From Vulcanimicrobiota bacterium (GTDB lineage Bacteria; Vulcanimicrobiota; Vulcanimicrobiia; Vulcanimicrobiales; Vulcanimicrobiaceae): 8,055 bases of DNA. Below are positions 1-5,167 of this stretch, in pieces. The position numbers were made by a program, and so were the translations under genes. The notes below the pieces were generated by a model that was not told the origin of the DNA, searched no databases, and saw only the letters and a program-made list of their open reading frames with translations. The stretch spans positions 1-8,055 of the forward strand of contig JAFAHB010000214.1 of NCBI GenBank assembly GCA_019237435.1, read 5' to 3'. The stretch's first letter is position 1, and every line of letters starts with the position of its first letter.

Positions 1-602
1 AAGAATCCGATGATGCCGCCGCCGAGCTTGAGGCCTACCGCCAGCAGGACGGCGATACCGCAGACTTTCGCGACGCCTTCGATGGAGTTGGAGACGGCAA
101 AGCCGAGAAAGTCTTGCGTGCCTTGTGCGACCGCGCGAAGCGCGTTGAGGTAAAGCGCCGCGCCGGCGATCAAGCCGACGAACTGCGCCGACCAAACCGG
201 AACGTGCAAGAACCACGAAAACGGAATCGCCGCGAAGGCCGCGACTACCATATAGAGCAATCCAAGCCGAGCGAATCCGTCGGCGACGCTTTGGGTGAGT
301 CCGCGTAGATGGGCGTCGTCGTGAAGTGCGCGAAACTCGGCGGCGAGCTGGGTGACGACCGGCCCCACGAACGCCGCCGGCAAGGCCGCGATGAGCGCCG
401 CATTGATCAACGCGTAGAGTCCGCCGTACACCGTAACGCCGAGCTGACGGCTTACGACGGCGTGCGCGACGAAGTTACAGAGATTCAGCGTCATGCTGGC
501 AGCAAAAACGAGCGCGCTTTGCCTGAGCATCGCGCTCGTGCGCAGCCGTTCGAGCCCGCGGCGCAGAACCAGCGCGCCTGGCGGACTCACGCTTCCATTC
601 AT
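1..602 (-). CDS. Polysaccharide (oligosaccharide) flippase, Wzx/MATE-like, N-terminal part
   Basis: Reading the minus strand from an ATG at 602 gives 200 codons without a stop up to the left edge, so the gene is cut by the window. The protein has a short basic N-terminus (LRRGLERLRTSAMLRQSA), a first membrane span near residues 28-48, then 'VSRQLGVTVYGGLYALINAA', a pattern typical of the first two helices of Wzx-type flippases, followed by further spans near 64-80, 115-130, 140-155 and 180-200. Such proteins move undecaprenyl-linked oligosaccharide across the inner membrane; the family is usually 400-500 residues, so over half is missing. The start is uncertain: ATG at 530 (residue 25) would also leave the first helix intact, and neither has a strong ribosome binding site. 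Its position beside sugar-nucleotide genes fits a polysaccharide export role. Family call is from residue patterns only. Confidence 0.72.
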   Translation of the reverse strand, partial: MNGSVSPPGALVLRRGLERLRTSAMLRQSALVFAASMTLNLCNFVAHAVVSRQLGVTVYGGLYALINAALIAALPAAFVGPVVTQLAAEFRALHDDAHLRGLTQSVADGFARLGLLYMVVAAFAAIPFSWFLHVPVWSAQFVGLIAGAALYLNALRAVAQGTQDFLGFAVSNSIEGVAKVCGIAVLLAVGLKLGGGIIGF

Positions 603-604
603 GG

Positions 605-610
605 TATCTT
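605..610 (+). promoter_or_regulatory. Candidate -10 element for leaderless start of the epimerase gene
   Basis: TATCTT fits TANNNT and ends seven bases before the ATG at 618. There is no Shine-Dalgarno sequence in the 15 bases between the divergent starts. This spacing is what is seen at leaderless transcripts, where transcription begins at or next to the start codon. The match is short and could be chance. Confidence 0.3.
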
Positions 611-617
611 CGTTGTC

Positions 618-1154
618 ATGAAAATCGAGCAATTACCTCTTGCGGAAGCGCTGCTGCTGACATCGCGTATCTTTACGGACGAACGCGGCTTCTTCAGAGA
701 AACGTATTCGCTCGATCGCTATCGCGAATGCGGCATCAAAGAAACCTTCGTTCAAGATAGCCTTTCGCTTTCACATCGCGATGTCTTGCGAGGCCTCCAC
801 GGCGATCGTCGAATGGCGAAGCTCGCGAGCGTCGTTCGCGGCAGCGTTTTCGACGTCATCGCCGACCTGAGACCGGATAGTCTCACGTATCGGCGCTGGT
901 GGGGGACGACGCTAAGGGCGACGGACGGCCGCCAAGTTTACGTGCCGCAGGGTTTCGTGCATGGCTTCCTCGCCCTGGAAGACGATAGCATCTTCTTGTA
1001 CAAGCAGAGCGCGGCATACGATCCGGGCTGCGAATTCGCCGTCGCCTGGAACGACGCCGGCTTGGGAATCGAGTGGCCGCTCGGCGGTCGGCGGCCGATT
1101 CTATCGCCCCGCGACGCCGCGAATCCGACGCTCGCATCGCTCGGCCTCGCGTAA
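618..1154 (+). CDS. RmlC-superfamily cupin, nucleotide-sugar 3,5-epimerase (variant motif)
   Basis: A 178-residue protein, the normal length for dTDP-4-dehydrorhamnose 3,5-epimerases, which epimerise a 4-keto-6-deoxy nucleotide sugar in the cytoplasm. Visible family blocks are DERGFFRETY (21-30), VLRGLH (56-61, with H61 the probable catalytic base), VPQGFVHGF (109-117), the tyrosines of LYKQSAAYDP (Y128, Y134), WNDAGLGIEWP (144-154) and a C-terminal SPRD (D166, likely partner of the histidine). After the histidine the canonical YQ-x-P-P-x-x-Q loop is replaced by a shorter GDRRMAKL, as I recall from Campylobacter heptose epimerases (Cj1430/DdahB type), so the true substrate may not be dTDP-rhamnose precursor. 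The frame stays open upstream to 309, but similarity begins only at M618 and the extension would lie over the divergent flippase gene. No rmlA, rmlB or rmlD lies in the window. Confidence 0.83.
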   Translation: MKIEQLPLAEALLLTSRIFTDERGFFRETYSLDRYRECGIKETFVQDSLSLSHRDVLRGLHGDRRMAKLASVVRGSVFDVIADLRPDSLTYRRWWGTTLRATDGRQVYVPQGFVHGFLALEDDSIFLYKQSAAYDPGCEFAVAWNDAGLGIEWPLGGRRPILSPRDAANPTLASLGLA

Positions 1155-1200
1155 CAAACGGCGTCGGCCCGAGGTACAAGCCGCCAGAGAAACTAAAAGC

Positions 1201-1207
1201 GAGGGAG
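1201..1207 (+). promoter_or_regulatory. Ribosome binding site of the sigma factor gene
   Basis: GAGGGAG lies immediately before the ATG at 1209. The spacing is short (one base from the end of the motif, about five from GAG), but it supports this ATG as the start. The 54-base gap after the epimerase stop otherwise holds no clear terminator, so co-transcription with the epimerase is possible. Confidence 0.5.
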
Positions 1208-1208
1208 C

Positions 1209-1850
1209 ATGGCATTCCGTGATCAGAGCGACGAAGCTCTGGTGCATCGAGTGCGCTCCGGGGAGAGAGAGGTCTTCGGCGTACTCGTGGATCGCTACAA
1301 ACGCGGCATCGCGAATTTCATCGGCGCAACGGTGCGCAATCCGTCGGAAACCGCCGACTTATCGCAGGAAACGTTCCTGCGGGCGTACGCGCATCTCGGT
1401 ACGTTCAATCCGCAGCTGGGAAAGTTTTCGACGTGGATCTATCAAATCGCGCGGAACGTCGTGCGCACGCATCTGGCGAAGTCGTTGCGCGCACCCCAAG
1501 TACAGGAGCTTGGAGAAGACCAGTCGCTCGAAAGCGCTGTTGCCGACACATCGCCGCAGTCGGACCCGGCGCGCGGCGTTCTGCGGGAAGAAGCCGAGCG
1601 GGAGCTGCGCGCGGCGCTTGCCGAGTTGCCCGAACGTACGCGCGCGGTCTTAGCGTTGCGATATTTCGACAACATGGAGTATCAAAGAATCGCGAGCACG
1701 TTGGGACTTTCGCTGGGTAACGTCAAGACATTGATTCACCGCGGGAAGATCGCCCTGACCAAAAAGCTGCGCGAGCGCGAAGGGCGCGCCGTCGCCGCTT
1801 TGCGGACCGTTCCTCAAAAGGGAGCCTCGAGTGCGCTGCTCCTCGTGTGA
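1209..1850 (+). CDS. ECF-type RNA polymerase sigma factor (sigma-70 family)
   Basis: A 213-residue group 4 sigma factor. Region 2 spans about residues 7-92 and includes the core-binding and -10 recognition stretch ADLSQETFLRAYAHLGTF followed by KFSTWIYQIARNVV. A short acidic, variable linker (93-125) replaces sigma region 3, as is diagnostic of ECF factors. Region 4 covers 129-188, with LPERTRAVLALRYFDNMEY leading into a helix-turn-helix (about 155-180, IASTLGLSLGNVKTLIHRGK) that should bind the -35 element. The next gene starts inside this one, 20 bases before its end, and encodes a zinc anti-sigma factor, so the two form a cognate pair. The C-terminal tail (190-213) is longer than usual and is where the overlap falls. 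Target promoters are unknown; ECF factors often activate their own operon. Confidence 0.95.
   Translation: MAFRDQSDEALVHRVRSGEREVFGVLVDRYKRGIANFIGATVRNPSETADLSQETFLRAYAHLGTFNPQLGKFSTWIYQIARNVVRTHLAKSLRAPQVQELGEDQSLESAVADTSPQSDPARGVLREEAERELRAALAELPERTRAVLALRYFDNMEYQRIASTLGLSLGNVKTLIHRGKIALTKKLREREGRAVAALRTVPQKGASSALLLV
1816..1824 (+). promoter_or_regulatory. Strong ribosome binding site fixing the GTG start of the anti-sigma gene
   Basis: AAAAGGGAG sits six bases before GTG at 1831, inside the end of the sigma gene. It is the best Shine-Dalgarno match seen in the window and decides the GTG start. The overlap suggests translational coupling, which would keep sigma and anti-sigma amounts in step. 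Confidence 0.7.
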
Positions 1851-3144
1851 GCCGCTGCTCGACGCCTATCTCGAAGGCACGCTCGACCGGCGCCGGCAGC
1901 GGTCGGTGAGCGCGCATCTGCGAGCCTGTGCCGCGTGTGCCGAGTTTATGGAAGAGCTTCGCGTGGTCGACGCGTTGCTGACGACGGCGAAATCGCCGCA
2001 CCTTCCCACCAACATCACGCCCGCCGTCGTCTCGGCGACCCGCTGCGCCGCGCCGCACGCGCCGCGGCGCTTTCCGGTTGGCCTCTTGCTTCTTCTTTAT
2101 CTCTGCGCGGCGTGGGCGGCCGCGTTCGCCCTTTTGCGCGGCGGCGCCGTGACCGGCCTCGCGAGCGTGACGTTTGCTCACGCCTCGCGGGACCTCGCCG
2201 CGCTGAGCGCAGCGGCCCACGCGTTGGCGCCCGCAACGCCGCTGGCCGCGGCCGCAGTCACCGCCGTGCTGCTCGTCGACATGCTGCTCTTGGCGGCGAT
2301 GCTCTACGGCTACCGCCGCCTGCGGCTGTTCGCGATTTTCGGCGGCATAGTCGCCGCGGTCGCGCTGTTCACCGCGCCTGCATCCGCCGATCCGCAAGCC
2401 GTTTTCCACGGCGGAACCTATTTCGGCTCGGTGGTGGTCGAGCCGGGGCAGGTGGTCGACGGCGATCTGACGGTCATTTTCGGCGACGCGACGGTTGCCG
2501 GCGTCGTCGAGGGCGACATCAACATCGTCGGCGGTAACTACGACCTGCGTCCCGGCGGCATCGTAACGGGCCAGGTGAATCAACTCGGCGGTGCCGTCAC
2601 CCAGGCGGTCGTACCCTGGGCGCCGGCGGAGGCGCCCTACAACCCGTTCGTGCCGGACCACCGCCTGCTCTGGCGTCTGTCGTGGAACCTGCTCGCGCTG
2701 CTGGTCTTTCTAATATTTCCGCTGCGCACGCGGATGGTGCTCGACCGGCTCGAGACGCATCCGGGACTGAGCGTCATGGCCGGCCTTTTTGGCTGCGTCG
2801 CAGTGATACCGCTTGCGGTGCTGCTCGCAATCACCATCCTGCTGATCCCGCTAATCCTTCTCGAGCTCGTCTTTCTGCTTGCGGGGATCTTCCTCGGCAC
2901 GGCGGCGCTTGCGTTGTTGATCGGGCGGCGCCTCTGCGAGCTCATCAGCCCGGCGACGACCCCGTCGCCGCTGGTTGCGCTTCTGGTCGGGCTCGCGCTG
3001 GTCACAGCGGCGGAACTGGTGCCGGTCGTCGGCACCCTCGTGCTGATCCTCGTCGGTCTCATCGGGTTGGGCGCGACGATCCTTTCGTTTGCGGGTCATT
3101 CGATCACGGAACAGATAAGCGGACCCCCTATGGCGGCTAGCTAA
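1831..3144 (+). CDS. Zinc-binding anti-sigma factor fused to bactofilin-like beta-domain and polytopic membrane region
   Basis: A 437-residue protein. Residues 3-36 show C3-x25-H29-x3-C33-x2-C36, the spacing of the ZAS domain of RsrA-type anti-sigma factors that binds region 2/4 of an ECF sigma. A linker (40-80) leads to membrane spans at about 81-102, 138-160 and 166-184. Residues 188-258 form a glycine/valine-rich stretch of short beta repeats (GDLTVIFGDATVAG, EGDINIVGGNYDL, GGIVTGQVNQLGGAV) resembling the bactofilin/polymer-forming beta-helix. Five more spans follow (about 284-297, 314-337, 338-364, 381-398, 400-421). Basic loops (RR 79-80, YRRLR 161-165, RTRMVLDR 299-306, GRR 365-367) agree with N-terminus in, beta-domain outside, C-terminus in. 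Function by homology: sequesters the sigma factor encoded just upstream; the sensing role of the beta-domain is inference. Most anti-sigma factors have one span and 80-250 residues. Confidence 0.85.
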   Translation: MRCSSCEPLLDAYLEGTLDRRRQRSVSAHLRACAACAEFMEELRVVDALLTTAKSPHLPTNITPAVVSATRCAAPHAPRRFPVGLLLLLYLCAAWAAAFALLRGGAVTGLASVTFAHASRDLAALSAAAHALAPATPLAAAAVTAVLLVDMLLLAAMLYGYRRLRLFAIFGGIVAAVALFTAPASADPQAVFHGGTYFGSVVVEPGQVVDGDLTVIFGDATVAGVVEGDINIVGGNYDLRPGGIVTGQVNQLGGAVTQAVVPWAPAEAPYNPFVPDHRLLWRLSWNLLALLVFLIFPLRTRMVLDRLETHPGLSVMAGLFGCVAVIPLAVLLAITILLIPLILLELVFLLAGIFLGTAALALLIGRRLCELISPATTPSPLVALLVGLALVTAAELVPVVGTLVLILVGLIGLGATILSFAGHSITEQISGPPMAAS

Positions 3145-3155
3145 CAGAACGGTCC

Positions 3156-4364
3156 ATGGCGACCATCTCGCGAGCGGCGCAGTTCGCGCAGCGCACGGCG
3201 CACCTCCGCGCCTCGACGATTCGCGAGATGCTCAAGGTCACTCAGCAGCCCGACGTCATTTCGTTTGGCGGCGGTCTTCCCGCCCCGGAGCTCTTTCCGA
3301 CGGCCGCAATCGGAGCAGCCGCGTTAGCGGTGATGGAGCGCCTAGGTCCCGCCGCGCTTCAATACAGCGTGACCGAAGGCATCCCCGAAATGCGCGGATG
3401 GGTTGCGGAGCGTCTGACTCGCCGCTTTGGGCGAATCTTTGACGCAGAAAGCGTGCAGATCGTCAACGGCTCGCAGCAAGGTCTGGACCTGGTCGGCAAG
3501 ATCTTTCTCGATCCCGGCGATCACGTCGTGCTCGAAGATCCGTCCTATCTCGGCGCGATCCAAGCGTTCGATGCATACCAGACGCGATATTTGACCGTCG
3601 ATACGGACGAAGAGGGGTTGCTTCCTGATTCGCTCGAGCGCGTGCTCGAGCGCGCGGACCCGTTTCCGAAGTTTCTCTATCTCGTCCCGAACTTTCAAAA
3701 TCCCACGGGCCGGACGCTTTCGGGCGAGCGACGCCCAACCGTGGTCCGAATCTGCGAGCACTTCGGGCTGCCGATCGTCGAGGACGATCCCTACGGCGAG
3801 CTGCGTTTCGAAGGACGGAATCTGCCGCCGCTGATTTCGTTTGCGTCGACCGCGCCGATCATTTACTCGGGTACGGGTAGCAAAGTGATGGCGCCCGGCA
3901 TGCGCATTGCTTGGCTCGTCGTGCCGGACGACGATATCCGCGAAAAGATCGTGCTAGCCAAACAAGGCGCCGATCTGCACAGCGGGACGTTCGCGCAATA
4001 CGTTTTTCACGAGTACGCGAGCAACGGCCCCGCCTTCGACGCACACGTCCATACGATCGCAGAAACGTACGCGCGCCGCCGAGGCATCATGGCGGAAGCG
4101 CTCGGTGAGTTCATGCCGCAGGGCGTGCACTTCACCCATCCGGCCGGAGGCATGTTCCTCTGGGTGACCGTACCGGGCGTGGACACGACGCAGTTATTGC
4201 GCATCTCAGCCGAATCAAAAGTCGTCTTCGTGCCGGGTGTCAATTTTTATCCCCATCGCGACGTCCACGACGGGATGCGACTCAACTTTTCCAACGCGTC
4301 GGAAAAGAATATTCGAGTCGGCGTCGAACGGCTGGCCCACGCCGTCAGGCTATACAAAGGTTAG
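3156..4364 (+). CDS. PLP-dependent fold-type I aminotransferase (LysN / MocR-catalytic-domain-like)
   Basis: A 402-residue class I/II aminotransferase, full length for the family. Landmarks in order: SFGGGLPAPELFP (36-48), LQYSVTEGIPEMR (68-80), NGSQQGLDL (104-112), VPNFQNPTGRTLS (177-189; N182), VEDDPYGELRF (208-218; D211 and Y213 at the cofactor), TGSKVMAPGMRIAW (240-253; K243 the Schiff-base lysine, R250 phosphate contact) and GMRLNFSN (373-380; R375 for the substrate carboxylate). These blocks are those of the 2-aminoadipate/aromatic/branched-chain aminotransferase group also found in MocR regulators; there is no N-terminal DNA-binding domain here. The enzyme is cytoplasmic, and its amino-acid substrate cannot be set from sequence. 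It starts 11 bases after the anti-sigma stop with a poor ribosome site, implying read-through translation or coupling. Its last codons and stop are duplicated in tandem just downstream. Confidence 0.92.
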   Translation: MATISRAAQFAQRTAHLRASTIREMLKVTQQPDVISFGGGLPAPELFPTAAIGAAALAVMERLGPAALQYSVTEGIPEMRGWVAERLTRRFGRIFDAESVQIVNGSQQGLDLVGKIFLDPGDHVVLEDPSYLGAIQAFDAYQTRYLTVDTDEEGLLPDSLERVLERADPFPKFLYLVPNFQNPTGRTLSGERRPTVVRICEHFGLPIVEDDPYGELRFEGRNLPPLISFASTAPIIYSGTGSKVMAPGMRIAWLVVPDDDIREKIVLAKQGADLHSGTFAQYVFHEYASNGPAFDAHVHTIAETYARRRGIMAEALGEFMPQGVHFTHPAGGMFLWVTVPGVDTTQLLRISAESKVVFVPGVNFYPHRDVHDGMRLNFSNASEKNIRVGVERLAHAVRLYKG

Positions 4365-4379
4365 CTGTACAAAGGTTAA
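4350..4379 (+). repeat. 15-bp tandem duplication over the aminotransferase stop codon
   Basis: CTATACAAAGGTTAG (4350-4364) is followed directly by CTGTACAAAGGTTAA (4365-4379), 13 of 15 bases identical. Because the unit is five codons, both copies read Leu-Tyr-Lys-Gly-stop in the same frame: the first copy is the real C-terminus, the second is a translatable spare end that begins right after the TAG and ends in TAA. Confidence 0.85.
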
Positions 4380-4386
4380 AGAGGAG
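4378..4386 (+). promoter_or_regulatory. Ribosome binding site for the acidic 154-residue protein
   Basis: AAAGAGGAG ends ten bases before GTG at 4397, a slightly long but workable spacing. It overlaps the last bases of the duplicated aminotransferase end, and is the main support for the GTG start. Confidence 0.5.
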
Positions 4387-4396
4387 CCTTACGAGA

Positions 4397-4861
4397 GTGC
4401 CAGCGGGTTTGGTCGTCGGAATCTTCCCGGGAACGGATACCAAGGCGTTAGAGGGCGCCCTTTCGGCGCAGCAGCTCGATTTGAGCAAGCTCAAGGTCGT
4501 GGGCGGCCGCGCCGAGGATGCCGACGAGTCTCAACTCGAGTTCGTCGACGTGATTGAAGACATGGAGTCGAACTCACTTTCGGACGACATGACGGAGGGA
4601 ACCGGAGTCTGGGACGAGACCGGGACCGACGTTCCAGGACTCGGCGGACGTCAAGCGAGCCTCCAGTCTTTTAGCCACGCGGAAGGCGATACGCGCCGTT
4701 ACTTCGCGGGCTTCGCCATTCCGCCCGACGAAGTCGACAACTTCAACGACGCGGTCGCCGACGGACGCGCCGTCGTTCTCTGTCCCGATGCGGGCTCCAA
4801 CGCGCAGGCAATCGCCGCGGCGTTCAAGGCAGCCGGACTGCGAAACGTTCGCACGTACTAA
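4397..4861 (+). CDS. Small acidic protein, resembles general stress protein 17M-like domain
   Basis: A 154-residue soluble protein with no signal peptide or membrane span. The N-terminus (4-36: VVGIFPGTDTKALEGALSAQ, then LSKLKVVGG) reads as beta-alpha-beta. Residues 40-78 are an acidic linker with about 15 Asp/Glu in 39 positions. The C-terminal part (100-153) reads RRYFAGFAIPPDEVDNFNDA, then ADGRAVVLCP, then AAAFKAAGLRNVRTY. That order, an N-terminal 'V-G-x-F' strand, a tolerant middle, then 'G-[I/V]-P-x-x-E' plus a helix, 'G-x-x-V-V', and a closing helix and strand, is how general stress protein 17M/YflT-like proteins look, but the resemblance is weak and from memory. The GTG start is supported by an AAAGAGGAG site upstream. 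It follows the aminotransferase by 32 bases and its end overlaps the lipoprotein frame, so it probably belongs to the sigma-factor transcript. Biochemical role unknown. Confidence 0.68.
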   Translation: MPAGLVVGIFPGTDTKALEGALSAQQLDLSKLKVVGGRAEDADESQLEFVDVIEDMESNSLSDDMTEGTGVWDETGTDVPGLGGRQASLQSFSHAEGDTRRYFAGFAIPPDEVDNFNDAVADGRAVVLCPDAGSNAQAIAAAFKAAGLRNVRTY

Positions 4862-5144
4862 TCTCAGGGTTCTCATAGCCGCCGGTTGCCTTGCGCTTGC
4901 GGGCTGCACGGCGACGCAAACCTACGATTACGCCCACCTGCCGTCGGGATATCACTGGCGAGCCGTTTACGACGCCGCGACCGACAGCATCGTCTTTTAC
5001 GGCCGAGATCCACTCACGATGGATACCGTCTACGTCGGGCCGGACAGCCGCTTCTACATCTTGCACCACGGCGGAGCGATCGGCCGAAACGATCTGAAGT
5101 CGCCGTGGATGCCGCACGACGCGTCGCAGCTCGGAAACCACTAG
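4788..5144 (+). CDS. Small putative lipoprotein
   Basis: The frame encodes 118 residues from the only usual start codon available, ATG at 4788, which overlaps the preceding gene by 74 bases in another frame. A lipoprotein signal is clear: arginine at 27, hydrophobic core VLIAAGCLALAG and lipobox L37-A38-G39-C40, so the mature protein would be a 79-residue chain anchored by C40. The mature part is polar with many Tyr, Asp and His (TYDYAHLPSGYHWRAVYDAA, DSIVFYGRDP, DTVYVGPDSRFYILHHGG), suggesting a short beta-strand domain; I recognise no family. With ATG 4788 the signal peptide has an unusually long arginine-rich front (residues 1-25), read from the out-of-frame end of the upstream gene. The true start may be a rarer codon nearer 4863. 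It is the last gene of the plus-strand block and ends inside a palindrome. Confidence 0.65.
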   Translation: MRAPTRRQSPRRSRQPDCETFARTNLRVLIAAGCLALAGCTATQTYDYAHLPSGYHWRAVYDAATDSIVFYGRDPLTMDTVYVGPDSRFYILHHGGAIGRNDLKSPWMPHDASQLGNH

Positions 5145-5167
5145 GGAAGCTCTTAAGAGCTTCCCTA
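5142..5167. terminator. Perfect palindrome between convergent genes, likely bidirectional terminator
   Basis: TAGGGAAGCTCTT (5142-5154) is followed at once by its exact reverse complement (5155-5167). As RNA from either strand it can fold into an 11-bp-or-longer stem closing on a TTAA turn. The first three bases are the lipoprotein stop codon and the last three, read on the minus strand, are the acetyltransferase stop codon. No T-run follows on either side, so it would be a weak intrinsic terminator or a 3'-end stabilising hairpin. Confidence 0.65.

Noticed and set aside
309..617. Upstream extension of the epimerase reading frame, giving a 281-residue protein
   Set aside because: The added 103 residues are arginine- and glutamate-rich with no family resemblance and lie antisense to a clear flippase gene; homology begins at the ATG at 618.
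1151..1180. Possible ECF promoter (GTAAC then a GGTA about 17 bases on) before the sigma gene
   Set aside because: The -35 resemblance is only the short AAC core and it overlaps the epimerase stop codon; too short to claim without a comparison set.
961..1653. Plus-strand frame overlapping the epimerase end and the sigma factor start
   Set aside because: Serine/arginine-rich translation without motifs, in a shifted frame relative to the well-supported sigma factor.
1723..2661. Long minus-strand open frame opposite the anti-sigma gene
   Set aside because: Its translation is dominated by Arg/Gly/Ala with no domain pattern, while the plus strand has a zinc motif, membrane spans and a strong ribosome site. 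It is a by-product of high GC.
3633..3654. Direct repeat of CTCGAGCGCG with 12-base period inside the aminotransferase
   Set aside because: It encodes repeated Leu-Glu-Arg in a helix with preferred codons; no sign of a regulatory or mobile element.
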